Assembly: GCA_947494965.1 (NCBI GenBank)
Contig: CANLWV010000004.1
Coordinates: 124,001 to 188,000 of the forward strand
Origin: an uncultured Salinicoccus sp.
GTDB lineage: Bacteria > Bacillota > Bacilli > Staphylococcales > Salinicoccaceae
Direction: 5' to 3'
Length of the DNA: 64,000 bases
Shown here: positions 17,398 to 26,231 of the stretch, in pieces
Numbering within the stretch: position 1 is the stretch's first letter
Layout: each line of letters begins with the position of its first letter
The notes under the pieces: model-generated
Told to the model about the DNA's origin: nothing
The model's database searches: none
The model's input: only the letters and a program-made list of their open reading frames with translations
Position numbers and translations under genes: made by a program

Positions 17398-17808
17398 ATG
17401 AATCCTGAACAGGAATTCTTCGACCTGTATATCAATCTCTATAGATCTTATATCGGTAAAGCCAACAAAATACTATCAGCCTATGACCTCTCCAGCGCCC
17501 AGTGGCAGATTCTAAAGGATATTGCCAGACATGGCGAGACAACGCTCGTCGATGTAAGCAGAAGAAGGCAGATAGAAAAATCAACCGCCAACAAAGTAAT
17601 CACATACTTGCTTGAACTCGACCTGATTGAATCGACACCCGGTACTGACGATCGCAGGCGCAAGAACCTGAGTATGAGTGCTTCAGGGGATAGACTATTC
17701 AAGGAAGTGCGCGCCCGTATGACAGGTATGCAGAGAGAGATACTTGAAGATTTTGACTCTAAAGAAGTGGACGCAATGATAAAAATGTTGCGGAGAATCA
17801 ATATATAG
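17398..17808 (+). CDS. MarR family transcriptional regulator
   Basis: Dimeric winged-helix repressor of 136 residues. The HTH reads LSSAQWQILKDIARHGETTLVDVSRRRQIEKSTANKVITYLLELDLIE, followed by the wing RRRKNLSMSASGDRLF. ATG 17398 has AGGGGT 8 nt upstream; the earlier GTG 17389 overlaps that site. A perfect inverted repeat just upstream is the likely operator. The MFS transporter gene begins 15 nt after the stop, a common arrangement in which the regulator senses the exported compound. The ligand is unknown. Confidence 0.92.
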   Translation: MNPEQEFFDLYINLYRSYIGKANKILSAYDLSSAQWQILKDIARHGETTLVDVSRRRQIEKSTANKVITYLLELDLIESTPGTDDRRRKNLSMSASGDRLFKEVRARMTGMQREILEDFDSKEVDAMIKMLRRINI

Positions 17809-17823
17809 AAAGGATATGATGGC

Positions 17824-19023
17824 TTGTCCCGGGAAATGCATCAGGAAAATAAGATTTGGACGAGAGAGTTTCTGGCCATATTCATGTACCATTTCATCAT
17901 TATGTTCTCAATGTACATATCAATGGTGACAATAGGCAGTTTTGTGATAGACAATTATAATGCATCAGCCAGCACAGCTGGCCTGGTAGCGAGTATTTTC
18001 ATCGTCGGCGTCCTGATCGGCAGAGCGCTGACAGGCCAACAGATCAATACAGTCGGTGCAAAGCACCTTCTCTACATCGGAACAGTGATGTTCTTTGCCA
18101 CCTATAGTCTCTACTTTATAGAGGGTGGGCTCGCGCTGCTCATCATCACGCGTTTCCTTAACGGATTCGCAACCGGTCTGATCAGCACCGCGCTCAATAC
18201 GCTGGCCACCATTTCGGTGCCTGAGAACCGTAGGGGCGAGGGCATCAGCTATTTTAGTCTGAGTTTCGTAGTCGGTTCCGCCATCGGTCCTTTCCTTGGC
18301 TTCTTCATGATGGGCATCATGCCATATAATATGATGTTGCTGATCATCGCTGTAGCTGTACTTCTGGTGGCTTTCACCATTCCGATGATTCGGACGAATA
18401 ATATCAAATATCCGTCCAAACCCACACTAAAGGAATTTAAGGTGATTGATCGGCAGGTCCTTCCGATGGGCGTTTCAATTTTCTTTATGGGCCTTGCCTA
18501 CGCCGCCATCCTGTCCTTCCTGAACCTGTTTGCCAAAGAAGCTGATCTGGTCACTGCCGCCAGCTTCTTCTTTATCGTCTATGCCATCTCGATAACGTTC
18601 ACACGGCCGTTCACAGGTAAGCTGATGGATAATCGGGGGGCGAACATCATCCTCTATCCGGCATTCATACTGATGGCCATCGGCTTCTATATGCTTGGAG
18701 GGGCCACGACGGGATGGGTGCTGCTTACAGCCAGTGTCTTAATCGGCCTCGGTTACGGGAATTTCCAATCGATCGCCCAAACCGTCTGTGTAAACATCGC
18801 TACACGTGAGAACGTTGGACTTGCTACAAGTACCTTCTTCATCATGATGGAAATCGGCCTCGGCTTCGGCCCAGCATTCCTGGGGCTGCTTGTACCATCA
18901 TTTGGCTACGGTGGTGTCTATCAGCTCCTTGTCCTGTCCATACTCCTCGCCATGGGCATCTACTTCATGGTCTACGGCAGATATGAAAGCCACAGTCGAC
19001 AAGAATCGAATCATACACGATAA
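17824..19023 (+). CDS. MFS transporter, probable drug/metabolite efflux
   Basis: Twelve-segment major facilitator (399 residues from TTG 17824, 395 from ATG 17836). The motif-A-like loop between segments 2 and 3 reads GRALTGQQINTVGAKHLL, and motif C-like glycines follow in FVVGSAIGPFLGFF. The second half has GKLMDNRGANIIL. TTG 17824 has AAAGGA about 10 nt upstream, whereas ATG 17836 has only a poor site; either is possible. Its place after a marR gene suggests efflux induced by its substrate. A strong terminator follows. Confidence 0.9.
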   Translation: MSREMHQENKIWTREFLAIFMYHFIIMFSMYISMVTIGSFVIDNYNASASTAGLVASIFIVGVLIGRALTGQQINTVGAKHLLYIGTVMFFATYSLYFIEGGLALLIITRFLNGFATGLISTALNTLATISVPENRRGEGISYFSLSFVVGSAIGPFLGFFMMGIMPYNMMLLIIAVAVLLVAFTIPMIRTNNIKYPSKPTLKEFKVIDRQVLPMGVSIFFMGLAYAAILSFLNLFAKEADLVTAASFFFIVYAISITFTRPFTGKLMDNRGANIILYPAFILMAIGFYMLGGATTGWVLLTASVLIGLGYGNFQSIAQTVCVNIATRENVGLATSTFFIMMEIGLGFGPAFLGLLVPSFGYGGVYQLLVLSILLAMGIYFMVYGRYESHSRQESNHTR

Positions 19024-19065
19024 AAAAATTACCCGTCGGCACCTCACTGCCGGCGGGTAATTTTT
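19022..19065. terminator. bidirectional terminator
   Basis: AAATTACCCGTCGGCA ... TGCCGGCGGGTAATTT stem with A/T runs on both flanks, between the MFS gene (+) and the second NhaC gene (-). Confidence 0.92.
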
Positions 19066-19081
19066 ATCAATAAAGATCATT

Positions 19082-20497
19082 TCATGGAGATTTCCAGCCA
19101 TCTTTTTGTGCATCATTGCGGATGTAGGTAAGCGTCTTGCCGGTCACTCCGAATAGGATCGTCATAATCGGGCTGAGTAGGCAGAAGAAGGCGAAAGGCA
19201 GATATGAGAGGGTAGGGACACCCAGCACACTTGCAATGAAGACGCCGCACACGCTCCACGGTACAAGTGGGTTGATGACGGTGCCTGCATCTTCTGCAAC
19301 CCTTGAAAGGTTCTTGCTCTCAAGTCCCACTTTCTCATATTGCTTCTGGAACGTCTCGGTCGTCAGCAAAATGGATAAGTATTGTTCCCCAATCAGTATA
19401 TTGACGCCGATTGCGTTGAGGGCTGATCCGATGATGACCGATTTCACATCCTTCAATGCATTCTCCACTGAAGCGAACAATCGGGGCACGATGCCAAGCT
19501 TAAAGAGCAACCCACCCATGCCTAATGCAAGGATGACAATGCCGATTGTGAAGAACATGCTCTCCATGCCGCCACGGGTCAAAAGTTCGTCAATCTCCGC
19601 CACGCCGGTTTCAGAAACGAAGCCACCGAACAGAATATTGAATATCCCTGTAAGAGAAGGTGAAGTATGTAGAGTCGACAAGAGGAGCGCACTGACTATC
19701 CCGGCTGTGAGTGAAAGCAGTGCTGGTGCACGCAGCATTGAAAAGACAAGAAGAACAGCCAACGGCACGGCTGCGTTATACCAGCTTATCAGACCGGTAT
19801 CAAGCAAACCTTGCTGGTAGACTTCCATTTCGCCAAAGTTGACAGAAGATATATCCGGAGATAATAAGGCGAACAGAATAAATGTAATGAGGAAAACTGG
19901 AATGGTGGTCCACATCATATTTTTAATGTGATCAAACAAATCCACTTCCAATATACTGGATGCCATATTAGTCGTATCGGACAAAGGAGACATCTTGTCA
20001 CCGAAGAATGCTCCAGACACAATGGCCCCGGCCGTCATGGCTAAAGAAAGGTCCAATGCACTGGATACCCCGATAAAAGCGACCCCGACGGTACCGACAG
20101 TCGTCAGAGAACTGCCGACACATATACCGATGATGGCGGTTACGATGAATACGATGGAAAGATAGAAATAAGGGGTCACCAATTCAAAACCGCCATATAT
20201 AAGCGTTGGGATGGTACCGCTGTAAATCCATGAAGCAATGAGCATGCCTATCAAAAAGAAGATGAATACAGCACCCATCCCCGATTTAGCACCTTCAGAA
20301 AGCCCTTCTTGAAGTTTCTGGTGGGGGACGCGTTTGACGGTTCCGTAGATGATGAGCAGTATTATAGAAAACATCAACGCCATATGAGGGGTAGTTTCAA
20401 AATGGATGATGCTTGTGCTGATTATAATGATGATGCTGATGACTGTAATGAGTGCCTCTAGTAAAGATGGTGTCTGGGCAGGTTGAATGCGGAACAC
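19082..20497 (-). CDS. NhaC family Na+/H+ antiporter (second of three)
   Basis: 471-residue polytopic membrane protein. It shares with the NhaC at 9474-10940 the motifs CVGSSLTTVGTVGVAFIGVS, GDKMSPLSDTTNMASS and GEQYLSILLTTETF, and AGTVINPLVPWSVCGVF in place of the Trp-Asn-Thr-Cys version. The shared framework makes an antiporter (Na+/H+ or Na+/organic acid) likely, but it is clearly a diverged paralogue. Start ATG at 20497 follows an AGGAGG-type site (CCTCCT on the plus strand). No cotranscribed partner. The upstream 157 nt to the next divergent gene are AT-rich with no regulatory motif I can name. Confidence 0.92.
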   Translation of the reverse strand: MFRIQPAQTPSLLEALITVISIIIIISTSIIHFETTPHMALMFSIILLIIYGTVKRVPHQKLQEGLSEGAKSGMGAVFIFFLIGMLIASWIYSGTIPTLIYGGFELVTPYFYLSIVFIVTAIIGICVGSSLTTVGTVGVAFIGVSSALDLSLAMTAGAIVSGAFFGDKMSPLSDTTNMASSILEVDLFDHIKNMMWTTIPVFLITFILFALLSPDISSVNFGEMEVYQQGLLDTGLISWYNAAVPLAVLLVFSMLRAPALLSLTAGIVSALLLSTLHTSPSLTGIFNILFGGFVSETGVAEIDELLTRGGMESMFFTIGIVILALGMGGLLFKLGIVPRLFASVENALKDVKSVIIGSALNAIGVNILIGEQYLSILLTTETFQKQYEKVGLESKNLSRVAEDAGTVINPLVPWSVCGVFIASVLGVPTLSYLPFAFFCLLSPIMTILFGVTGKTLTYIRNDAQKDGWKSP

Positions 20498-20654
20498 TTT
20501 TAAACCTCCTATATAATTAGACTATACAATAGAAACATGTTAACAGGTTCTTTTATGAAAATCTCGATTCCTTCCAATTACGTTTAATTAAGAATATTCT
20601 TAATATTATGATATAATCCTTTAAACTGAACTCAACTATCGAGGGGGATGACTT

Positions 20655-21506
20655 ATGAAACTTTTAACATTCTATAAGGAAGGGAGACTTCGACCGGGAA
20701 TCTTGACTGAAAAAGGTATCCTGGATATTTCGGGGGCATACCCTACGATGATCGAGGCGATTGAAAGGCATAAAGGGCTCGATGATTTCCTTGATTTCGC
20801 CATGGAAGCAGAAACCAGCTCCTTTATAGAACTGCATAAAACTAAACTTGGTCCCTCAATCGATTGCCCAGAAAAAATCATTTGTGTCGGTCTCAATTAC
20901 CGACGGCACGCTGTTGAGTCAGGAATGTCAGTGCCAGATAACCCCATCATCTTCAGCAAGTTCAGAAACAGCCTATCCGGCGATAGGGGCATCGTGAACA
21001 TTCCATCACAAGCCAAACAAGTGGATTATGAAGCTGAACTCGCCATAGTCATCGGCAAGACGGCTTACAGAATAGATGAAACCGAGGCCGAGAATGCAAT
21101 ATTCGGCTACAGTGCGGCGAACGATCTGTCGGAGCGTGCGTTCCAATTTAAAACTTCGCAGTGGCTACTTGGTAAGAGTTTGGATGGATTCTGTCCAATC
21201 GGTCCATACATCGTCACGAAAGATGAAATTGAAGACTCCGATAAACTCAGGATCAAATGCACAGTAAACAATGAAGTGCGTCAAGATTCGAATACCAATG
21301 ATATGGTATTCAAATGCAAAGCACTTGTCAGCTATATCTCCCATCACATGACGCTTGCACCGGGTGATGTCATATTGACCGGCACTCCTGAAGGGGTCGC
21401 CATGGGGCACGGGGGAGAAGTGCGGCCATGGTTGAAGGCAGGTGACGAAGTGGTGGTGGAGATTGAGCAGCTTGGCCGTCTGACAACATATATCCGAGCA
21501 GAATAA
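20655..21506 (+). CDS. fumarylacetoacetate hydrolase family protein
   Basis: Cytoplasmic Mg2+-dependent C-C hydrolase or isomerase/decarboxylase of the FAH superfamily, 283 residues. An N-terminal cap (1-70) precedes the FAH domain starting at KIICVGLNYRRHAVESG. Metal ligands are visible: two Glu in DYEAELAIVIG and Asp in AANDLSERAFQ. LTGTPEGVAMG is the conserved substrate loop. The family takes part in aromatic, catechol or sugar-acid catabolism and includes YisK-like oxaloacetate decarboxylases; no pathway neighbours fix the role here. ATG 20655 follows GAGGGGGATG. Confidence 0.92.
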   Translation: MKLLTFYKEGRLRPGILTEKGILDISGAYPTMIEAIERHKGLDDFLDFAMEAETSSFIELHKTKLGPSIDCPEKIICVGLNYRRHAVESGMSVPDNPIIFSKFRNSLSGDRGIVNIPSQAKQVDYEAELAIVIGKTAYRIDETEAENAIFGYSAANDLSERAFQFKTSQWLLGKSLDGFCPIGPYIVTKDEIEDSDKLRIKCTVNNEVRQDSNTNDMVFKCKALVSYISHHMTLAPGDVILTGTPEGVAMGHGGEVRPWLKAGDEVVVEIEQLGRLTTYIRAE

Positions 21507-21599
21507 TGGAAGTGCCATAGGAAGATGTAGGTATGATGTTTGATTTTTGATGCAGGCATCTGCATGATATGGGTATAACGAACATGGGAGGCAGACATA

Positions 21600-22229
21600 A
21601 TGAGAGTACTCGTCATAGGCGCTAACGGCCAAATAGGTCAAATGGTCGTCAGTCGACTGAAGGAAAAAGGACATGAGCCAGTAGCCATGCTGCGTAAAGA
21701 GGAGCAGGCACAAGCTTTTGAAGATGATGGCATCGACACTGTGATTGCAGATCTCGAAGGGGACTTTAGCCATGCCTTTGAAGGTGTGGATGGAGTGATA
21801 TTCACAGCAGGGTCTGGTGCTTCGACTGGAGCCGATAAGACCATCCTGATTGACCAGGAGGGTGCCATTGAAGCTATTGATCTCGCAAAATCATATGAAC
21901 TGGATCATTTTGTCATGGTCAGCGGTCTGGGTGTTGAAAACCCCCGTGGTGTAGAAGGTGAGATACGCCCCTACCTCCACGCCAAACACCGGGCTGATGA
22001 GCACCTGATCGATTCTGGAGTCCCCTACACGATACTTCGTCCTGGATTATTGACGAATGGAGAAGGTAAGGGCACCGTCACTTTCTATGAATACAAAGGA
22101 GAAACCGAGTACGGAGAAATCATCCGTGAAGATGTAGCTGATGTGTTGGTTAAAATAATCGGCTATCCACCAGAGGATAAAATCTATTATGTGGTTGAAG
22201 GAGAGACTTCAATCAGTCAGATTCTATAG
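21600..22229 (+). CDS. NAD(P)H-binding atypical SDR protein (paralogue of 8782-9411)
   Basis: 209 residues, the same length and architecture as the protein at 8782-9411: GANGQIG dinucleotide motif, TAGSGASTGADKTILIDQEGA, and HRADEHLIDSGVPYTILRPGLL. The two are clear paralogues within one window, diverged mainly in the C-terminal substrate region. ATG 21600 is preceded by GGGAGGCAG. The 93-nt gap after the FAH gene leaves open whether they are cotranscribed. A terminator follows. Function unknown; a stress-related reductase or sugar-nucleotide epimerase relative is possible. Confidence 0.88.
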   Translation: MRVLVIGANGQIGQMVVSRLKEKGHEPVAMLRKEEQAQAFEDDGIDTVIADLEGDFSHAFEGVDGVIFTAGSGASTGADKTILIDQEGAIEAIDLAKSYELDHFVMVSGLGVENPRGVEGEIRPYLHAKHRADEHLIDSGVPYTILRPGLLTNGEGKGTVTFYEYKGETEYGEIIREDVADVLVKIIGYPPEDKIYYVVEGETSISQIL

Positions 22230-22237
22230 ATATATTA

Positions 22238-22273
22238 ACAGCCACCTGAGAGAACTCTTGGGTGGCTGTTTTT
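22238..22273 (+). terminator. Rho-independent terminator
   Basis: ACAGCCACC ... GGTGGCTGT stem followed by TTTTT, after the second NAD(P)-binding protein gene. Confidence 0.9.
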
Positions 22274-22369
22274 GAGTTGGTGAATGCCTTGGAATCTTAA
22301 GTATGGGGCTGGGTTTTGTATATGTTAAAGAAAACGATATAATATAAGGGAAGCATAGGAGGTTTCATC

Positions 22370-23884
22370 ATGAAACAGTATATGATTGGTCTCGATATCG
22401 GCACAACTGCGGTAAAGGCTGTCTTATTCACCACTCAAGGTGGATACATAGATAAGGAGACCCAACACTATCCACTGCATACACCGGATGTCTACACGGC
22501 GGAGCAGGATCCGGATGAGATTCTAATGAAATCCATGCGCGCACTGAATAATCTGGTGGAACGGAACGCGTGTGGTGACGAGATTGCCTTCGTTTCCTGT
22601 TCTGCTGCCATGCACAGTATAATCCTTCTGGATCATTCAGGTGAACGGCTGACGGAGTGCATCACTTGGGCGGATCGGCGAAGTGAGGATATGGCAGAGA
22701 AATGGGATGATGCCAAAGGGCTTGCCGTCTACAGGCGTACAGGTACCCCAATCCATCCCATGAGCCCGTTCATCAAGCTGCTTCATTTTAAGGAGAAGGC
22801 GCCTGAGATCTACAGTCAGATCGGTAAAATCGTGGGCATCAAGGAATATGTGCTCCATCATTTGACGGGGATGTACGAAGTCGATAAATCCATCGCCAGC
22901 AGCATGGGCATGATGGATCTTGACACATCGCAATGGGACAGTGAGGTGCTTGAACTGCTGGATCTGACACCAAAACAACTCCCGGATATCGTCAGTACAA
23001 CCAAAGTGCATCAGAGTATCGGACGGAACCTTGGCCAGACTGGTCTGGCCAAGGACACGAAAATCATTCTCGGAGCGAGTGATGGCGTCCTCGCCAATCT
23101 CGGCGTCAATGCCATACAGGAGGGGGACGTGGCAATCACCATCGGTACCAGTGGGGCGATCCGCACAGTCATTACAGAACCCCGGACCGATCCCAAGATG
23201 CGGACCTTCTGCTATCATTTGACGGAAAATCGCTATGTCATCGGCGGGTCAGTGAATAATGGGGGTGTCATCCTCAGGTGGATACGTGACGAACTGTGCC
23301 AAGAAGAGGTGGGGAAAGCAGATGCCTATAATGAAGACCCCTATGAAGTTATGACGCGTGCAGCGGATAATGTCTCGCCGGGCAGCAATGGGCTCATCTT
23401 CCATCCCTACCTTGCAGGGGAACGGGCCCCTTTATGGAATGCGAAAGCGGTCGGTTCCTTCTATGGATTGACTTTATCCCACGAGCGGAGCCATATGATC
23501 CGGGCAGCCCTGGAGGGCGTGGTCTACAATCTCTACAGTGTATATCTGGCACTTCGTGAACAGATGAATGAAGTGAAAAGCATTAAGGCGAGTGGCGGTT
23601 TTGCACGTAGTGAGATGTGGAAGCAGTTGATGGCTGATGTATTCGGGGAGCAATTGACTGTGCCGAAATCATATGAATCAAGTGCTTTCGGCGCCTGTCT
23701 CCTCGGTCTTTACGCCCTTGGCGAAATACGTGATTTGAATGAAGTTGCAGACTTCGTCGGTGAAAGCGATGCATATATACCGGACGAGAAGGTACACTTG
23801 AAGTATCAGGAAATCATGAGTGTTTATATCGAGCTTGGTCGGGCGCTCGAACCTTTCTATGATAGGATGGACGAAATCAGATAA
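22370..23884 (+). CDS. gntK: gluconate kinase (FGGY family)
   Basis: Carbohydrate kinase phosphorylating gluconate to 6-phosphogluconate with ATP (Entner-Doudoroff/pentose phosphate entry). 504 residues with two actin-like lobes: phosphate-1 motif IGLDIGTTAVKAVLF at 6-20, ITWADRRSED, DGVLANLGVNAI, the phosphate-2 motif ITIGTSGAIRT at ~260, and the adenosine motif KASGGFARSEMWKQLMADVFG. The sequence is closest by eye to Bacillus GntK. ATG 22370 has AGGAGG upstream and a TATAAT lies at 22338-22343. No gntR, gntP or gntZ is adjacent. Instead it leads an apparent operon with a pRiA4b ORF-3 family gene and a MOSC gene. Another FGGY substrate is possible. Confidence 0.85.
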   Translation: MKQYMIGLDIGTTAVKAVLFTTQGGYIDKETQHYPLHTPDVYTAEQDPDEILMKSMRALNNLVERNACGDEIAFVSCSAAMHSIILLDHSGERLTECITWADRRSEDMAEKWDDAKGLAVYRRTGTPIHPMSPFIKLLHFKEKAPEIYSQIGKIVGIKEYVLHHLTGMYEVDKSIASSMGMMDLDTSQWDSEVLELLDLTPKQLPDIVSTTKVHQSIGRNLGQTGLAKDTKIILGASDGVLANLGVNAIQEGDVAITIGTSGAIRTVITEPRTDPKMRTFCYHLTENRYVIGGSVNNGGVILRWIRDELCQEEVGKADAYNEDPYEVMTRAADNVSPGSNGLIFHPYLAGERAPLWNAKAVGSFYGLTLSHERSHMIRAALEGVVYNLYSVYLALREQMNEVKSIKASGGFARSEMWKQLMADVFGEQLTVPKSYESSAFGACLLGLYALGEIRDLNEVADFVGESDAYIPDEKVHLKYQEIMSVYIELGRALEPFYDRMDEIR

Positions 23885-23898
23885 CGGAGGTGGAACGG

Positions 23899-25314
23899 AT
23901 GGAACTGCATGAATTCTTCTCCTATTATATGGAGGAAAATGAATTGGCTCGTGCCAACCTCATTAATGATGGGGTGTTTGAGACACTCGCTTCATTGGTT
24001 GACTTTAAAGTGTCGGAAATCAGATTGATGGACGGGGCCGCCCCCATTACTGATATGGTGACGATGACTGAAATAGCCCTTATCCGACAACTGATCGATA
24101 TTGAGCCGCCAGAAGGGTTGCACCAGGTAATCTATAGAGTCGATGATTACCCTGTACTCACCGACTTCCAATATATACTGGAGGCTGGCGAGGGGCGCGG
24201 CGTCATTCATCATGATATTGTAGAGGCGCTCCATAAAGCATTAAAGGAAAACCACAATATACCCGCCCATCCGATGTATATCCATAAAAATGAACCCCTG
24301 GACCAGGATGATGTCGCAATGCTTGACCGCATCTACCGTGGACCGATCTACTGGCTATATGACAATATCACCTGGCGTCAGTTGCGCCGGATGCTGAAGC
24401 GTCTGAATGCAGAGCCTGATGGCCATCAAAAAGATGATTATCTGCGCCATTTGACCTCTATCATAACCAATCCAAAATATCTTGAGGGCATCCTGCTCCA
24501 GCTGAATACGACGGATCTTGAGCAGATCGAAGACAATGTCCAAAAGGGATTCAATGTATATGAAGCGAGCTCAAGGTGGTCGGATGCCCGGAATCTAGGT
24601 CTCCTCGTCAAAATCCATGCTGATCATTATGTCATGCATGAAGCTGTCAGGTCAGCATTGGAGGAAGTATCATTTGAAGCGGTCGAAGCTCATCGGAGAA
24701 AGTCTGGGTCGCCGGTTGGGCGTCCGCCTGGTGGAGATTTCAATGCCTATGTCCTCCATGCACAGATTGAAGATCTAGACTTTGAAATTTCCCGGGAAAT
24801 CATCATGCCGGCAGGCAGCAACTGTTTCGAGCTTCATCTCGTCATCCAAAAAGCGATGGGATGGCGGCAGAAGCACGATGCCTCGTTCGAAGCGGGCCCA
24901 TTGACGATAGATGCAACAGGAGATGCATTGGGAAGTGAGGGGCGATTGCCGTCCAGTTACATCCAGATTGATGCGGTATTTGCGCATCATGAAACCCTCC
25001 ACTACCTATATGGAGAAGATTATCGGGTGACGCTCGATATTGAAGCCAAAGCCCATATCCACCGGCCGATACCAAAGGTCCAAAGTCATCAAGGCCCGGC
25101 TCCGATAGAGAACATAGGTGGTGCGGCATATCTTGCCGATACTCTTGAAGTGCTGTCTTCAGTAGACCATCCTGATTATATAAGGACTTATGAGAAGGTG
25201 CGGGCCACCAACTACAGGGAACGGTATCCTGTAACGGCCATCAACAATCAGCTTGAAAAAATGTTCAGGAAGTCATATCCGATTACAGAATACAATATAG
25301 ATGAAATAGAGTGA
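23899..25314 (+). CDS. pRiA4b ORF-3 family protein
   Basis: About 471-residue soluble protein. A helical N-terminal part (1-260) of no recognised family is followed by the pRiA4b ORF-3-like domain: YVLHAQIEDLDFEISREIIMPAGSNCFELHLVIQKAMGW then a His (HDASFE), matching the L-x-I-x-L...R.i.vP....f..LH..Iq.amgW pattern. The C-terminus resembles a substrate-binding extension. ATG 23899 has GGAGG 8 nt upstream, better than the GTG at 23890. It starts 14 nt after gntK and ends 17 nt before the MOSC start, so the three are probably cotranscribed. The family was named from an Agrobacterium plasmid and an IS passenger, but no mobile element ends are visible here. Molecular function is unknown. Confidence 0.72.
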   Translation: MELHEFFSYYMEENELARANLINDGVFETLASLVDFKVSEIRLMDGAAPITDMVTMTEIALIRQLIDIEPPEGLHQVIYRVDDYPVLTDFQYILEAGEGRGVIHHDIVEALHKALKENHNIPAHPMYIHKNEPLDQDDVAMLDRIYRGPIYWLYDNITWRQLRRMLKRLNAEPDGHQKDDYLRHLTSIITNPKYLEGILLQLNTTDLEQIEDNVQKGFNVYEASSRWSDARNLGLLVKIHADHYVMHEAVRSALEEVSFEAVEAHRRKSGSPVGRPPGGDFNAYVLHAQIEDLDFEISREIIMPAGSNCFELHLVIQKAMGWRQKHDASFEAGPLTIDATGDALGSEGRLPSSYIQIDAVFAHHETLHYLYGEDYRVTLDIEAKAHIHRPIPKVQSHQGPAPIENIGGAAYLADTLEVLSSVDHPDYIRTYEKVRATNYRERYPVTAINNQLEKMFRKSYPITEYNIDEIE

Positions 25315-25331
25315 CGAGAGGAGCGGCTCAT

Positions 25332-26036
25332 ATGGAAAAACCAAAAGTCCGGAAGTTGTTCACCGGCAAAGTAAAGACGATGGGACATCCAGACGCAGAG
25401 GATAAGTTCGATAGAGAATGGAAAAGTGCGATATTCAAGACAGAGCGGCATGAAAGAAGCTATCTTACAAAAACCGGGTTTGACACGGATGAAGTGGCAG
25501 ACAAAAGGAACCATGGCGGACCTGAGAAGGCAGTATTCGCCTACCCAATGATCCATTATGCTACATGGCGCCGCGAGTTAGGGGTCGATATTGAAGCGGG
25601 TGGTTTCGGTGAGAATTTCGCAATTACGGGAATGGATGAATCTTCTATTTCGATAGGAGATACATATAAAGTAGGGGGTGCAGTCATCCAAGTTTCGCAA
25701 CCGCGCCGACCCTGCTGGAAACCGGCACGACGCTACAGGATCATCGATCTTGCCCTGCAGATTCAAAATACGGGTCGTACGGGCTGGTATTTCAGGGTGC
25801 TGCAGGAAGGATACGTACAGCCCGGCGACACTTTGGAGCTCATTGAACAGCCATGCCCGGAGTGGACGATCAGTGCATGCAATGAAGTCATGTATGACCA
25901 AGTAGATAATGTCGGTCTTGCCGAAAGTTTGAGTGCATGTGAGTATCTTGCCCCCAATTGGAAAGCGACACTCGAGAAACGTCTTTTGGGTAAAGAGGGG
26001 AGCAGTAAGAAGCGGGTATTCGGTCCGAACAGGTGA
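25332..26036 (+). CDS. MOSC domain-containing protein (YiiM-like)
   Basis: 235-residue cytoplasmic protein with a MOSC beta-barrel (about 10-165) and a C-terminal 3-alpha region. Characteristic features: the KSAIFKTERHE-like strand, NHGGPEKAVFAYPMIHYATWR, GGFGENFAITGMDE, and the conserved sulfur-carrying Cys128 in RRPCWKPARRY. Relatives such as YiiM reduce N-hydroxylated compounds with molybdenum cofactor, so a similar detoxification role is possible. ATG 25332 follows GAGAGGAG. Last gene of the gntK-led unit; no obvious terminator is seen in the 190-nt gap before pruA. Confidence 0.88.
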   Translation: MEKPKVRKLFTGKVKTMGHPDAEDKFDREWKSAIFKTERHERSYLTKTGFDTDEVADKRNHGGPEKAVFAYPMIHYATWRRELGVDIEAGGFGENFAITGMDESSISIGDTYKVGGAVIQVSQPRRPCWKPARRYRIIDLALQIQNTGRTGWYFRVLQEGYVQPGDTLELIEQPCPEWTISACNEVMYDQVDNVGLAESLSACEYLAPNWKATLEKRLLGKEGSSKKRVFGPNR

Positions 26037-26154
26037 TGAATATTCAAATGATTGAGAGTATGTTTGATTTCAGAAATTTTCAAGCATTCTTTTAAGTCGA
26101 CCATAAATAATGCATAAATCTTTAAAAAAGTTTTCTAATGCGGTAGAATTCATA

Positions 26155-26168
26155 TGGAAACGGTTTTA
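26155..26168 (+). promoter_or_regulatory. cre-like site upstream of pruA
   Basis: TGGAAACGGTTTTA differs from TGNNANCGNTNNCA only at position 13. It lies about 64 nt before the pruA start codon, a position compatible with CcpA control of proline/arginine catabolism. Confidence 0.4.
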
Positions 26169-26231
26169 GTACTATAGGAATGGGCACCCATCCCAAGTGC
26201 TGAACCAATTAAATTAAGGGGGAAGTCATTC

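Noticed and set aside
23899-25314. Mobile element suggested by the pRiA4b ORF-3 family name
   Set aside because: No transposase, inverted terminal repeats or target duplication flank the gene, and it sits cleanly inside an operon-like row.
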